From Bacteroidales bacterium (lineage in GTDB: Bacteria; Bacteroidota; Bacteroidia; Bacteroidales; UBA932): a stretch of 64,000 bases of DNA. The translations under genes and the position numbers were made by a program. Below, piece after piece: positions 1 to 9,553 of the stretch. The stretch is taken from assembly GCA_017438975.1 (NCBI GenBank), contig JAFRUH010000023.1:1-64000 (forward strand). Reading direction: 5' to 3'. The notes beneath the pieces are model-generated. The model had not been told where the DNA came from. It saw nothing but the letters and a program-made list of their open reading frames with translations, and did no database searches. Each line of letters starts with the position of its first letter. The stretch's first letter is position 1.

Positions 1-217
1 AATGAATCTTTCAATAAATCACCATGCGATGACTTATGTTACGGGGTATTACGCATCGTTTCCAATGACTATCCCCCTCCTCCGGGCATGTTGCTCACGC
101 GTTACTCACCCTTTCGCCGGTCGCCGACAGGTATTGCTACCCTCGATGCCCCTCGACTTGCATGTGTTAAGCCTGCCGCAAGCGTTCAACCTGAGCCAGG
201 ATCAAACTCTTCATTGT
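1..217 (-). rRNA. rrs: 16S ribosomal RNA, 5' part (continues beyond left edge)
   Basis: The reverse complement contains the universal 5' primer site AGAGTTTGATCCTGGCTCAG at 191-210. It is followed by a Bacteroidota-type start of 16S rRNA (GCGGCAGGCTTAACACATGC and the GTGAGTAACGCGTGAG segment). The mature 5' end is placed about 7 nt before the primer site, by analogy with E. coli. Only about 217 nt of the gene are inside the window, so the rest of the rRNA operon lies to the left. Confidence 0.97.
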
Positions 218-382
218 ATATTCTATTTTACTTAGCTTGATCCGACACTACTCTTTTATTCCTAAAAGAATCGACGCTCGTTTATCGTTTGAAATTGTTG
301 TTACAATCTCTCGGTACTTGCTTGTACTTTCCTTTCAGTCTTTTCAATGATCTTTCCTATTCTTTACAATCCCCAAGGGCGT
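218..382 (-). other. 16S rRNA leader
   Basis: This AT-rich stretch has no gene. It is the transcribed leader between the predicted rRNA start (about 410) and the mature 16S end. A boxA-like stretch, GATCATTGAAAAG on the minus strand at 340-352, resembles the antitermination site found in Bacteroidota rRNA leaders. That reading is tentative. No other promoter box is visible in the leader. Confidence 0.6.
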
Positions 383-410
383 AAAAAATCCCGTCGTTTC
401 CGAACGGGAT
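383..410 (-). terminator. GNRA-capped hairpin with T-run at the predicted rRNA transcript start
   Basis: On the minus strand ATCCCGT (410-404) pairs with ACGGGAT (394-388). Inside, CG-CG closes a GAAA tetraloop, and T6 follows at 388-383. This is a canonical intrinsic terminator shape. It could stop read-through from the infB/alpha-galactosidase operon ending at 469. It also begins within 1-3 nt of the predicted rRNA start, so it would form at the extreme 5' end of the rRNA transcript. Confidence 0.7.
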
Positions 411-412
411 TG

Positions 413-470
413 CAAAGGTACACCTTTTTTCTCAATCTCCAAATTTTTTTTGAAAACTTTTTTAATTTTT
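413..470 (-). promoter_or_regulatory. rRNA operon promoter with A/T-rich upstream region
   Basis: The minus strand reads TTTG at 443-440, a 19-bp spacer, then TACCTTTG at 420-413. This is an exact match to the Bacteroidota -33/-7 consensus. Directly upstream, 444-470 is almost pure A/T in long tracts, which resembles an UP element. The predicted start is around 409-411. The A/T-rich segment begins at the stop codon of the alpha-galactosidase gene. Confidence 0.85.
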
Positions 471-2073
471 ATCGGAACGACCCTGTCAGCCTCTCCCCGG
501 TATGTCCGGGACTGATCCGGAGGAATACCGTACCGTGCGGAGCTACTTCGCTCTCCCAGAGGTCCTTCTGTCCAACCTTCGCGATATCCTGCTGCCGCCA
601 GAGGTCCCGGATGGTCTGTTCACCGATCAGGCCGAGTTTGTGGCAGATGAATCCCATTTTCTTCGGAGCGTCCGTGAAATTGAACAGGGCGACGGCCAGG
701 GACCCGTCCTCGAGGGGCTTGACATAGATCGCTCCTTCCCCGTCCTTTTGCTGCGGGACGCCCTGGAGTCCGAGCGGATCCTGGTTGACGTCGATCACCT
801 CGCTGTTGCAGAGGAGACTGAGCGTGAAATCGTCCAGCGCCCCCATGTCGCACCCGATCAGAAGCGGCGAAGCGAGGATGGACCAGAGCGTAATATGGGT
901 GAACTGCTCGTCCGGGGTCAGCTGCGTCCAATGGATCTTCCTCCCCCATCCCACGCGTCCGACAACGAGCATGTCGGCATCCGGCCAGCGGCCCGGCTCT
1001 TTGTAACCGGCCCAACGGTCCTGGACCCCGAAGCCGATGGACGAGATACTCTCCCAGGTATCGCGGATATCCGTCGAGGTGCGCCAGCATTCGGCGTACC
1101 GGGAAAGGGCCGGTCCGAGAGAGACCCGCGCCTTGTTGGAGATGCTGTAGACGATGTCCCGGCCGGTCGCGGCGAGTGCATCGTGCATGTCCTTCATCCA
1201 CCAGGTATCGTTGAGATTCCAGTCATATTTGAGATAGTCCACACCCCAGTCGGCCCACTGCCGGGCGTCCTGCCGGGCGAAGGAATACTTCCCGAAATAA
1301 CGGATCTCCTCCTTCCCGAGCCTGGTCCGGTCCAGTTTACAGACCGAATCGACCATCCCCTGCTCAATCCACCAGTACTTCCCGTCCGGATCGTCGCAGG
1401 AGGACCCGATATGGGACGCATAGGTCGACACCCAGGGGCCCGAATAGATCCCGAGCTTGAGCCCGCGGGCATGGAGATAATCCGCCAGCCCCTTCATGTC
1501 CGGGAATTTCCGGTTCGGCTGGATGGCGTTGTACCGGCCGCCGCGGATTCCCTGCCAGCCGTCGTCGATATTGACATAGCACCAGCCGTAATCCGCCAAT
1601 CCCTTTTCGAGGAGGGCGTCCGCCGAAGAACGGACCAGTTCCTCCGTCACGGTATTGCCCCAGCAGTTCCACGAGTTCCATCCCATCGGCGGGGTCAGGG
1701 CGATCCTGTCGCCGATGACGATCCTCAGTTCCCGTTCCGTCTCTCCACGGGCGTTCCGGGCCCGGAGGGTGACGGAATAAGTCCCGGCTTTCCGGGCTTT
1801 TCCCGTTATGATTCCGGTTTCCCGGTCCAGCTTGAGCCCTCTCGGAAGACCTTCCGCGGACCAGGTCATCGGCCGTGCGCCGGTCGTCGGGATCCGGAAG
1901 AGGAAATCGGCGCCGGGACGGGCCCCGTAGACCCTGGGTCCATTGATGCGCGGCGTCTCCGGCGCGGCCGGGGTCAGGATGCGGGAAGAATAATCAGGCG
2001 GGTCCTGAGCCCAAACTGTCAGCCCGGCGAGCGTCAGGCTGACAGTTGCGAAGAGGATAAAAAGTTTCTTCAT
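469..2073 (-). CDS. Secreted GH27 alpha-galactosidase with N-terminal Ig-like domain
   Basis: This 534-residue protein should hydrolyse terminal alpha-galactosides in the periplasm or at the cell surface. Residues 1-22 are a signal peptide ending in VWAQ. Residues about 45-120 resemble a putative-Ig (He_PIG) domain. The catalytic barrel starts at TPPMGWNSWN and contains NIDDGWQ, the nucleophile motif YLKYDWN and the acid/base region RTSTDIRDTW, all typical of GH27. The gene starts 6 nt after the infB stop, so it probably shares the rimP-nusA-infB transcript, which is an odd place for a glycosidase. An rRNA promoter follows directly. Confidence 0.92.
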   Translation of the reverse strand: MKKLFILFATVSLTLAGLTVWAQDPPDYSSRILTPAAPETPRINGPRVYGARPGADFLFRIPTTGARPMTWSAEGLPRGLKLDRETGIITGKARKAGTYSVTLRARNARGETERELRIVIGDRIALTPPMGWNSWNCWGNTVTEELVRSSADALLEKGLADYGWCYVNIDDGWQGIRGGRYNAIQPNRKFPDMKGLADYLHARGLKLGIYSGPWVSTYASHIGSSCDDPDGKYWWIEQGMVDSVCKLDRTRLGKEEIRYFGKYSFARQDARQWADWGVDYLKYDWNLNDTWWMKDMHDALAATGRDIVYSISNKARVSLGPALSRYAECWRTSTDIRDTWESISSIGFGVQDRWAGYKEPGRWPDADMLVVGRVGWGRKIHWTQLTPDEQFTHITLWSILASPLLIGCDMGALDDFTLSLLCNSEVIDVNQDPLGLQGVPQQKDGEGAIYVKPLEDGSLAVALFNFTDAPKKMGFICHKLGLIGEQTIRDLWRQQDIAKVGQKDLWESEVAPHGTVFLRISPGHTGERLTGSFR

Positions 2074-2079
2074 ATATTA

Positions 2080-4893
2080 TTATAAGGACTGTTTGATCTC
2101 GATGATCGTAAAGGCTTCGATGAGGTCTCCCGGATGGATATCGTTGTACTTCTCGAGGCTGCAGCCGCATTCCATGCCGGCGGGGACTTCTTTCGCGTCG
2201 TCCTTGCCGCGCTGGAGGGATGCGAGGGCACCCGTGTAAACCACGATGCCGTCGCGGATGAGGCGCACCTGGGCCTTGTTCGTCAGCTTGCCTTCCTTGA
2301 CGAGACAGCCGGCGACGGTCCCGACCTTGGAGATCTTGAACGTCTGCTTGACCTCGGCGGTGGCGGTAACCTCCTCCTTCTTCTCCGGCTCGAGCATACC
2401 CTCGATACCTTCCTTGACGTCGTTGATGGCGTCGTAGATGACCGAGTACAGGCGGATTTCGATACCTTCCTTTTCGGCGGCCTTGCGGGCCTCGGTAGAA
2501 GGACGGACCTGGAATCCAATGATGACGGCGTCGGAAGCCTCGGCAAGGAGGATGTCAGACTCGGAGATCGCACCGACCGCCTTGTGGATGACGTTGACCC
2601 GGACCTGCTCGGTGGAGAGCTTGATGAGGGAATCGGAGAGGGCCTCGACGGAACCGTCGACATCGCCCTTGACGATGACGTTGAGTTCCTTGAAGTTGCC
2701 GATGGCGATGCGCCGTCCGATCTCCTCGAGGGTAAGGTGCTTCTGCGTCTTGATGCCCTGGATGCGGATCAGCTGTTCACGCCGGTTGGCGATGGACTTG
2801 GCTTCCTTCTCATCCGTCATGACGTTGAACTTCTCGCCCGCGGAGGGAGCACCGTTCAGGCCGAGCATGGAAACCGGAGTCGACGGACCCGCTTCCTTGA
2901 CCTTCTGGCCGCGCTCGTTGAACATCGCCTTGACCCTTCCGTAATAGCTTCCGCTGATGATCACGTCGCCGACATGGACCGTGCCGTCCTGGACCAGGAC
3001 CGTCGCGAGATAGCCGCGGCCCTTGTCGAGGGAAGACTCGATGACGGCGCCGCTTCCGAGCTTGTGCGGATTGGCCTTCAGCTCCAGGAGGTCGGTTTCG
3101 AAGAGGACCTTGTCGAGCAGTTTGTCGACATTGATGCCCTTCTTCGCGGAGATTTCCTGGCACTGGTACTTACCTCCCCAATCCTCGACGAGGATGTTCA
3201 TTTCGGAGAGCTGGCGGCGGATCGTATCCGGCTGGGCGCCGGGCTTGTCGATCTTGTTGATAGCGAAGACCATCGGGACGCCGGCGGCCTGGGCATGGCT
3301 GATCGCTTCCTTGGTCTGCGGCATCACGGCGTCGTCGGCGGCGACGATAATGATCGCCAGGTCGGTCATCTGTGCGCCTCGGGCACGCATGGCGGTGAAG
3401 GCCTCGTGGCCTGGAGTATCCAGGAAGGTGATGTGGCGGCCGTTGTGGAGGGTGACGTTGTAGGCACCGATATGCTGGGTGATGCCGCCCGCCTCGCCGG
3501 CGATGACGTTGGTGTTCCGGATATTGTCCAGGAGGGAGGTCTTACCGTGGTCGACATGGCCCATGACCGTGATGACCGGCGGACGCTCGACGAGCATGGC
3601 CTCGTCGTCTTCCTCCTGGTTCTGGTTGATTTCTTCGGTCAGTTCCGCAGTGACGAACTCGACCTTGTAGCCGAATTCCTCGGCGACGAGGACGAGGGTC
3701 TCCGCATCGAGACGCTGGTTGATCGAGACCATCAGGCCGAGGCTCATGCAGGCGCCGATGACCTTTACGACCGGCGTATTGTTCATCAGGGTGGCCAGAT
3801 CGTTGACCGTCACGAACTCGGTGACTTTCAGGACCTTGTTCTCGGCCATCGCCGCTTCCATCTCCTCCTGGGAACGGAGTGACGCCAGTTCCCGCTTCTC
3901 TTTGCGGTGCTTCGCGCCGAAGTTGTTCTTCGACTCGTTCATCTTGGCGTATGTCTCCTTGACCTGCTTCTGGATCTCCTTCTGCATCTCTTCCTGCTCG
4001 GCCTCGGTCATCGCAGGCTTGAACCGCTCGGAGCCTCTCTGGCGCTTGCCCTTTCCGGCGACATCCTTCTTGGGGGCGTCCTTGCGGCTGTCTTTCTTGG
4101 CGGCTTCTCCCTTCTTGGCGGGAGTGTTCTTCGTCTCCGTGCCGACCTTGTTGACGTCGACTTTCTGGGATCCTTTGATCCGCTCGCGTTTCTTTCCGGA
4201 TTTCTTGTGCTCGAACTGGGAAAGGTCGATCTTGCCGACGATTTTCAGTTCGCCGGCTCCGGAAGAAGGCTGGGCGGGAGCTTCGGCCGGCTGTTCAGGC
4301 TCTGCCGCAGGGGTCGGGGCGGCTTCCTGGACGGGAACGGTCGACGGCTCGGGCGCGGCGACAGGCTCCTCTTTCCGGGGAGCGACGGGTTCGGGAACAG
4401 GCTCCGGTTCCGGAGCGGGGGCCGGGGCAGGCTCGGGTTCCGGGACGGGAACGGGTTCCGGTTCCGGAGCAGGTGCGGGTACGGGGGCCGGTTCGGGAAC
4501 GGGCTCCGGTTCCGGCTCCGGCTTGGGTGCGGGTTCCGGTTTCGGCGCGGGAGCCGGCTCGTTCTGGACGGGAACCGTGCGGGAGAGGTTGTTGTTCTTG
4601 ATGATCGTTTCCCTGACGGGCTCGAAATCATCCTCCTCCGCCTCTTCCCGCTGCCTGCGGGAGGCCTTGTCCAGGATCTCGGTCATCTTCACGTCGACCT
4701 TGTCGGCCTCTTCCTTGTGCTTGAGGTCGGCGCCGAACTTGTTCTGGATCTTGCCCATGTACTCGTCCGAGACCTTCATGTTCGGATTCGCGTCCTCGCC
4801 GATGCCGGCGCCGAGCGAATTCAGGAAGTCCACGAGGGTCCCGAGTCCGATGTTGTATTGCTTGATGATTTTACTCAGTCTTATTTCTGCCAT
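2080..4893 (-). CDS. infB: Translation initiation factor IF-2
   Basis: IF-2 is the GTPase that places initiator tRNA on the 30S subunit. The protein has 937 residues. An N-terminal IF2_N-like segment is followed by a long low-complexity linker (about residues 112-200) of Pro-Glu-Pro-Ala repeats and then a Lys-rich region. The G domain shows G1 GHVDHGKT, G3 DTPGHEAF and G4 NKIDKPGA. Domains II to IV follow to the C-terminus. It lies 23 nt downstream of nusA in the usual Bacteroidota order. The repetitive linker creates long GC-rich antisense open frames that are not genes. Confidence 0.99.
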   Translation of the reverse strand: MAEIRLSKIIKQYNIGLGTLVDFLNSLGAGIGEDANPNMKVSDEYMGKIQNKFGADLKHKEEADKVDVKMTEILDKASRRQREEAEEDDFEPVRETIIKNNNLSRTVPVQNEPAPAPKPEPAPKPEPEPEPVPEPAPVPAPAPEPEPVPVPEPEPAPAPAPEPEPVPEPVAPRKEEPVAAPEPSTVPVQEAAPTPAAEPEQPAEAPAQPSSGAGELKIVGKIDLSQFEHKKSGKKRERIKGSQKVDVNKVGTETKNTPAKKGEAAKKDSRKDAPKKDVAGKGKRQRGSERFKPAMTEAEQEEMQKEIQKQVKETYAKMNESKNNFGAKHRKEKRELASLRSQEEMEAAMAENKVLKVTEFVTVNDLATLMNNTPVVKVIGACMSLGLMVSINQRLDAETLVLVAEEFGYKVEFVTAELTEEINQNQEEDDEAMLVERPPVITVMGHVDHGKTSLLDNIRNTNVIAGEAGGITQHIGAYNVTLHNGRHITFLDTPGHEAFTAMRARGAQMTDLAIIIVAADDAVMPQTKEAISHAQAAGVPMVFAINKIDKPGAQPDTIRRQLSEMNILVEDWGGKYQCQEISAKKGINVDKLLDKVLFETDLLELKANPHKLGSGAVIESSLDKGRGYLATVLVQDGTVHVGDVIISGSYYGRVKAMFNERGQKVKEAGPSTPVSMLGLNGAPSAGEKFNVMTDEKEAKSIANRREQLIRIQGIKTQKHLTLEEIGRRIAIGNFKELNVIVKGDVDGSVEALSDSLIKLSTEQVRVNVIHKAVGAISESDILLAEASDAVIIGFQVRPSTEARKAAEKEGIEIRLYSVIYDAINDVKEGIEGMLEPEKKEEVTATAEVKQTFKISKVGTVAGCLVKEGKLTNKAQVRLIRDGIVVYTGALASLQRGKDDAKEVPAGMECGCSLEKYNDIHPGDLIEAFTIIEIKQSL

Positions 4894-4916
4894 ATTAACC
4901 CCTTTTCAATGTTCAA

Positions 4917-6188
4917 TTATTCTTCTTCGAATTCGGAACGGAGGATCTGGATCACATCCGCTACGGTCTCATCCTCGAGATCGGCCCTGCGGGCGATATC
5001 GGCGGGAGAGAGGGCGAGGACACTCTTGGCGGTATCGCATCCGATCGACTCGAGACGGTCGATGACCCACTGGTCGATCTCGTTGGAGAATTCGCTCAGG
5101 AGAACGTCTTCCTCATCCGCCTCATCCTTCGGAAGCTCCCTCCAGACCTCGATTTCGCGGCCGACGAGCATGCCGGCGAGCTTGATGTTGCATCCGCCCT
5201 TGCCGATACCCTTCTTGACCTCTTCGGACTGCATGTAGACCTTGATCTTCTCATCCGGGGAATCGCCCAGGTCGATCGAGGAGATGCGGGCCGGATTGAG
5301 GGCGCGCTGGATGAGCAGGGAGGTGTTGGACGTCCACTGGAGCACGTCGATGTTCTCGTTCCGGAGCTCCCGGACGATGCCCATGATACGGGATCCCTTG
5401 ACGCCGATGCAGGCGCCGATCGGATCGATGCGCTCGTCGTAGGACTCGACGGCGACCTTGGCCCTTTCGCCCGGGACGCGGACGACCTTCTTGATCGTGA
5501 TCAGGCCGTCGTAGATCTCGGGGACCTCCATCTCGAACAGCTTCTCGAGGAACTCGTCCGAGGTACGGGAAAGGACGATGTAGGGCGTCGTGTTGTTCTT
5601 CATCTCGACGCTCTTGATGATCGCACGGACCGTCTCGTTCTTCTTGAAACGCTCGCCCGGGATCTGCTCGTTCTTCGGCAGGCGGAGTTCGTTGCCGTCC
5701 TCGTCGAGAATCAGGACCTCGTTCTTCCAGGTCTGGTAGACCTCTCCGGAGAAGATTTCGCCGACTTTCTCGGAGTATTTCTTGAAGACGTTGGCCTTTT
5801 CGATGTCCATGATGCGGCCCTGCAGGTTCTGGCGGATGTTCAGGATGCCGCGGCGGCCGAAGGAGGAGAGGCTGAGCTTGCGGGTATAGGTATCGCCGAT
5901 CTCATAGTCGTCGTCTCCGGTCTCCGCCGCGATCTCGGCGACGGTAATCTCGGTCGCGGGATTCTCGACTTCCTCGACGACCTCGAAGTTCTGGTAGATC
6001 TCACAGTCTCCCTTGTCGACGTTGATGATGACGTCGAAATTGTCCGAACTGCCGTACGTCTTTGCGATCTGGGTCAGGAACACATCCTTGAGCACACCCA
6101 TCATGACCGGTCTGTCGATGTTCTTCTCGCTCTTGAAATCCTTGAACGCATCGATCAGGGTGATCACGTTTTCTTTTTCTTTAGCCAT
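4917..6188 (-). CDS. nusA: Transcription termination/antitermination factor NusA
   Basis: NusA binds RNA polymerase and modulates pausing, termination and rRNA antitermination. The 423-residue product has the NusA N-terminal domain, an S1 domain around residues 135-200 (GEVYQTWKNEVLILDEDG) and tandem KH domains with GACIGVKGSRI and GIGKGGCNIKLA motifs. It lacks the acidic repeats of enterobacterial NusA but ends in a short helix-hairpin-helix-like segment (LSPADIARRADLEDETV). It lies 12 nt after rimP and 23 nt before infB, with no internal promoter visible. Confidence 0.98.
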   Translation of the reverse strand: MAKEKENVITLIDAFKDFKSEKNIDRPVMMGVLKDVFLTQIAKTYGSSDNFDVIINVDKGDCEIYQNFEVVEEVENPATEITVAEIAAETGDDDYEIGDTYTRKLSLSSFGRRGILNIRQNLQGRIMDIEKANVFKKYSEKVGEIFSGEVYQTWKNEVLILDEDGNELRLPKNEQIPGERFKKNETVRAIIKSVEMKNNTTPYIVLSRTSDEFLEKLFEMEVPEIYDGLITIKKVVRVPGERAKVAVESYDERIDPIGACIGVKGSRIMGIVRELRNENIDVLQWTSNTSLLIQRALNPARISSIDLGDSPDEKIKVYMQSEEVKKGIGKGGCNIKLAGMLVGREIEVWRELPKDEADEEDVLLSEFSNEIDQWVIDRLESIGCDTAKSVLALSPADIARRADLEDETVADVIQILRSEFEEE

Positions 6189-6200
6189 TTCTTATGTGTT

Positions 6201-6677
6201 TTATTTATCGAATTCAATGAATGGAGTCACGGAGTTGATCTCTTCCAGCGAGAAGGTATCCTCGTGGTCGACTTTTTCCTTCTTTTTCTTGCCCTCGACG
6301 GCTTCCAGGGCCGTATACCGCAGGGTCACGGTCCCCTCGCCGACGGCGGTCAGCAGGGCGGCGAGACGCCGTCCGCCCTTGAACTTGACGTCGACTTTCG
6401 TCCCCACGGCCTTCCGGAACTGTTTCTCTACCTTGAAGGGACGGTCGAGGCCGGCGGAGGAGACGGTCAGGGCGTAGTCTTCCACGTCCTGGTCGAAGCG
6501 GGCATGGACGAACGCGTCGATTGCGGCGCAGTCATCCCAGTCCACGCTCCCCTCTTCCTTCTCGATTACGATTTCGATGTCGTTGGAAGCGGAAACGGTC
6601 ACGTCCACGAGGAAGCATCCCCGTTCCAGAACGGCCGGTTCGACGGCCTGCATGATTACTTTTTTATCCATACTCAT
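6201..6677 (-). CDS. rimP: Ribosome maturation factor RimP
   Basis: RimP assists late 30S subunit maturation and is the usual first gene of the nusA-infB operon. The 158-residue product carries an N-terminal alpha/beta domain (GCFLVDVTVSASNDIEIVIE), the family signature around VSSAGLDRPF and a C-terminal SH3-like domain. The frame is open much further upstream, into lpxD on the other strand. The start at 6677 (or the second ATG at 6671) is chosen because the predicted promoter box lies at 6724-6731, leaving a leader of about 40 nt. Confidence 0.93.
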   Translation of the reverse strand: MSMDKKVIMQAVEPAVLERGCFLVDVTVSASNDIEIVIEKEEGSVDWDDCAAIDAFVHARFDQDVEDYALTVSSAGLDRPFKVEKQFRKAVGTKVDVKFKGGRRLAALLTAVGEGTVTLRYTALEAVEGKKKKEKVDHEDTFSLEEINSVTPFIEFDK

Positions 6678-6723
6678 ATAAAAAAGATAGGGGACCCGCC
6701 GTCCTCTATCTCGATCACGGGTG

Positions 6724-6751
6724 CAAAGGTAAGAAAAATTCGTTATCTTTG
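6724..6751. promoter_or_regulatory. Divergent -7 boxes for rimP (minus) and lpxD (plus)
   Basis: The minus strand has TACCTTTG at 6731-6724, driving rimP-nusA-infB. The plus strand has TATCTTTG at 6744-6751, about 20 nt before the lpxD start. The boxes are 12 bp apart, so the two -33 regions overlap the opposing promoter. Neither -33 element is a perfect TTTG; rimP has CTTG at the right distance. Confidence 0.75.
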
Positions 6752-6771
6752 CAAGCGAAATATAAAATACC

Positions 6772-7761
6772 ATGGAATTTACAGCCAAACAGCTTGCCCA
6801 GATATTAAAAGGAACGGTAGACGGAGACGAGAACGCGACCGCGACCCGCTTTTCCAAGATCGAACACGGAAAACCGGGATCCCTCTGTTTCTTCGCGAAC
6901 CCCAAATACGAACAGTACGTCTACACCTCGAAAGCGACCATCATCCTGGTAAACAACGACTTCCAGCCCAAGGAGTCCGTCGGGGCCACCCTCATCCGCG
7001 TCGAGAACGCCTACACGGCCATCGCCGACCTCCTCAAATATGTTTCCTCGAAGAAGCGGAAGACCGGCCGTCACCGCAGCCTCCGGGCCAGGTTCTATCC
7101 GACGACCCGCTTCGGGAAGGACGTCTATGTCGGCGCTTTCGCCTTCGTTGGGCACCACACCGAGGTTGGTGACGGGACCGTGATCCATGAGCACGTCTAC
7201 ATCGGCGACGACTGCAAGATCGGAAAGAACTGCATCTTCTATCCCGGTGTCCGGATCTATCCCGGGATGGTCATCGGAGACAATGTCATCATCCACGCCA
7301 ACGCGGTCATCGGGGCGGACGGCTTCGGCAATGTTCCCCAGCCGGACGGCACCTGGGAGAAAATCGAACACCTCGGGAACGTCATCATCGGCAACAACGT
7401 CGAAATCGGCGCCAACACGACGATCGACCGGGCCCAGATGGAATCGACCGTGATCGGAAACGGAGTCAAGATCGACAACCTCTGCCAGATCGCGCACAAC
7501 GTGCAGATCGGCGACAATACCGTCATGGCCGCCCAGTGCGGCATCGCGGGCTCGACCATCATCGGCAAGAACTGCATCTTCGGCGGCCAGGTCGGCATCG
7601 CCGGCCATATCAAGATCGCGGACCATACGACCCTCGGGGCCCAAGCGGGCGTCATCGGCAACATCCGCAAGAGCGGAGAAGTCCTGATCGGTTCCCCGGT
7701 CATTCCCGTTCGGCAGTACATGAAGGCCTACGCCAAGTTCAAACAGGCCGCCGAGGAATAG
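6772..7761 (+). CDS. lpxD: UDP-3-O-acylglucosamine N-acyltransferase
   Basis: LpxD adds the second hydroxyacyl chain to UDP-3-O-acylglucosamine in lipid A synthesis. The 329-residue protein has the N-terminal uridine-binding domain (about 1-95) and then a left-handed beta-helix of hexapeptide repeats (for example [10 protein letters not shown]). The catalytic His sits in the [10 protein letters not shown] motif, and a C-terminal helix follows. The length matches the family. The start is the ATG 20 nt after the TATCTTTG box. lpxC and lpxA follow on the same strand. Confidence 0.97.
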   Translation: MEFTAKQLAQILKGTVDGDENATATRFSKIEHGKPGSLCFFANPKYEQYVYTSKATIILVNNDFQPKESVGATLIRVENAYTAIADLLKYVSSKKRKTGRHRSLRARFYPTTRFGKDVYVGAFAFVGHHTEVGDGTVIHEHVYIGDDCKIGKNCIFYPGVRIYPGMVIGDNVIIHANAVIGADGFGNVPQPDGTWEKIEHLGNVIIGNNVEIGANTTIDRAQMESTVIGNGVKIDNLCQIAHNVQIGDNTVMAAQCGIAGSTIIGKNCIFGGQVGIAGHIKIADHTTLGAQAGVIGNIRKSGEVLIGSPVIPVRQYMKAYAKFKQAAEE

Positions 7762-7767
7762 AATAAT

Positions 7768-7797
7768 TTTGAATACCGATTTAATTTGCTATCTTTG
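7768..7797 (+). promoter_or_regulatory. lpxC-lpxA promoter
   Basis: TTTG at 7768-7771 and TATCTTTG at 7790-7797 are separated by 18 bp, a good Bacteroidota promoter. The lpxC ATG lies 24 nt downstream at 7821. lpxC, lpxA and the WbqC-like gene can therefore be transcribed independently of lpxD. Confidence 0.8.
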
Positions 7798-7820
7798 CAG
7801 CCCTTAACGAAGATAGCAAC

Positions 7821-8732
7821 ATGTTTTGTAACCAACACACGCTCGCTGCCGCCCATTCCTTCCAAGGCAAGGGACTGCATACGGGCGTATACACGAAAAT
7901 GACCGTCAGGCCCGCTCCCGCGGGAACCGGGATCCGTTTCCACAGGACGGACCTCGGTGAAAACGCATTCGTAGACGCCTTGGCGGAAAACGTTTCGAAC
8001 ACGGCGAGAAGCACCACGATCTCTTCCGGAGAAGTTTCCGTCGCGACCGTCGAGCACCTGCTCTCCGCGCTGACGGGAATGGGCGTGGACAACGCCCTCG
8101 TCGAGGTCGACAACCTGGAAGTCCCGATCCTGGACGGAAGCGCCCGATTCTATGTCGAAGCGTTCCGTGAGGACGGACTCGTGGACCAGGGAGTTCCCCG
8201 GAAGTATCTCACGCTCCCCCGTCCGGTCGAAATCAAAGACGAAAAAAGCGGATCCTGGGTCCGGATCGAACCTGCGGACACCCCGTCCTACGAGGTGACC
8301 GTCGATTTCAACTCCAGGGTTCTCGGCATACAGAAAGCAAACTGGGAAGATGGCATAAATTATGCAGATGAAATCGGTGTCTGCAGGACCTTCGTGTTCT
8401 TCCATGAGATCGAGTTCCTTTTCAAGAACAACCTCATCAAGGGCGGCGATGTCGACAATGCGATTGTCATCGTGGAGTATCCGGTCAAGCCTGAGCAGCT
8501 GGACGAACTGTCCCGCCTCTTCGGCCATGAGGAACTCCAGATAGTCGGGAACGGGTATCTGAACAATCTGCACCTCTATTTCGACAACGAATGCGGAAGG
8601 CACAAGCTCCTCGACCTGATCGGCGACATGCGGCTTTCCGGCGGCTGGCTGAACGCGCGGATCACTGCTTACAAGCCGGGACATACGATTAACACCCAGG
8701 CGGCGAAAGCCCTGCGGCAGCTGCTGAAATAA
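7821..8732 (+). CDS. lpxC: UDP-3-O-acyl-N-acetylglucosamine deacetylase, single-domain form
   Basis: LpxC catalyses the committed, zinc-dependent deacetylation of lipid A synthesis. The 303-residue product has the N-terminal His ligand motif TVEHLLSAL, the second zinc motif GRHKLLDLIGD and the catalytic region YKPGHTINTQ close to the C-terminus. Its length matches stand-alone LpxC of proteobacteria. In many Bacteroidota LpxC is instead fused to a C-terminal FabZ dehydratase of about 150 residues. Here the protein stops directly after the LpxC domain and lpxA begins 8 nt later, so no fabZ lies here. Confidence 0.97.
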   Translation: MFCNQHTLAAAHSFQGKGLHTGVYTKMTVRPAPAGTGIRFHRTDLGENAFVDALAENVSNTARSTTISSGEVSVATVEHLLSALTGMGVDNALVEVDNLEVPILDGSARFYVEAFREDGLVDQGVPRKYLTLPRPVEIKDEKSGSWVRIEPADTPSYEVTVDFNSRVLGIQKANWEDGINYADEIGVCRTFVFFHEIEFLFKNNLIKGGDVDNAIVIVEYPVKPEQLDELSRLFGHEELQIVGNGYLNNLHLYFDNECGRHKLLDLIGDMRLSGGWLNARITAYKPGHTINTQAAKALRQLLK

Positions 8733-8740
8733 AAAGAATT

Positions 8741-9553
8741 ATGGCCAAAATCCATCCCCTCGCGACCGTGAGTCCGAACGCAAAGCTCGGAGAGAACGTA
8801 GAAGTCGGTCCCTTCGCTTTCATTGACGACAATGTCGAAATCGGAGACGGTTGCAAGATCCTTCCCCACGCGACGATCTTCTCTTATGTAAAAATGGGCA
8901 AAGACTGCACCGTCTTTCCCGGCGCCGTCGTCGGTGCCATCCCCCAGGACCTCAAATTCGAAGGGGAAGTCTCCTGGGTCGAGATCGGGGACCGCGTCAA
9001 CATCCGTGAGTGCGCCACCATCAACCGCGGCACCAAGGCCAGCGGAAAGGGCGTGACCCGGATCGGAAACGATACCCTCCTGATGTCCTATACCCACGTC
9101 GCCCATGACTGCCGGGTCGGCAACCACTGCATCCTGGTCAGCTACGTCGGCATCGCCGGCGAGACCGACGTGGATGACTGGGCCATCATCGGCGGCGGTT
9201 CCGTCGTCCACCAGTTCTCCCGCATCGGCGCCCACGCCATGATCGGAGGCGGCTCGAAGATCAACAAGGACATCCCGCCGTACGCCCTCGTCGGCCGGGA
9301 TCCCGTCTGCTACGTAGGCATCAATCTCGTCGGCCTGCGCCGCCGCGGTTTCACCACGGACCAGATCCACAACATCAAGGACATCTACGATACCATCTAT
9401 TTCCAGGGGATGAACATCTCCGACGGCCTGGCCAAGGTCGAACTGGGGTTCCCGCAGAGCGAGGAGCGGGATGTCATCGTCAACTTTATCCGGAATTCCA
9501 AGCGCGGCATCATCCGCGCCATCAAGCCGGGCGAGAAAACCGATGTAGATTAG
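8741..9553 (+). CDS. lpxA: Acyl-ACP:UDP-N-acetylglucosamine O-acyltransferase
   Basis: LpxA performs the first step of lipid A synthesis, transferring a 3-hydroxyacyl chain to UDP-GlcNAc. The 270-residue protein is a left-handed beta-helix of hexapeptide repeats with the catalytic His in SYTHVAHDC. The GGGSVVHQFSRIG and RIGAHAMIGGGSKI segments are typical of LpxA. It starts 8 nt after lpxC, and its stop codon overlaps the GTG start of the next gene by one base, which indicates translational coupling. Confidence 0.97.
   Translation: MAKIHPLATVSPNAKLGENVEVGPFAFIDDNVEIGDGCKILPHATIFSYVKMGKDCTVFPGAVVGAIPQDLKFEGEVSWVEIGDRVNIRECATINRGTKASGKGVTRIGNDTLLMSYTHVAHDCRVGNHCILVSYVGIAGETDVDDWAIIGGGSVVHQFSRIGAHAMIGGGSKINKDIPPYALVGRDPVCYVGINLVGLRRRGFTTDQIHNIKDIYDTIYFQGMNISDGLAKVELGFPQSEERDVIVNFIRNSKRGIIRAIKPGEKTDVD

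Noticed and set aside
4380-4600. The Pro/Glu repeat in infB as a mobile or microsatellite repeat
   Set aside because: It stays in frame and corresponds to the flexible linker of IF-2 that is commonly low-complexity. It needs no further explanation.
2134-5238. Long plus-strand open frames inside infB and nusA
   Set aside because: They are shadows caused by Pro/Glu/Ala codons and GC-rich codon use in the minus-strand genes.
6678-6905. An upstream extension of rimP reading into lpxD
   Set aside because: The extension crosses both divergent promoter boxes, and the family N-terminus matches the start at 6677 or 6671.
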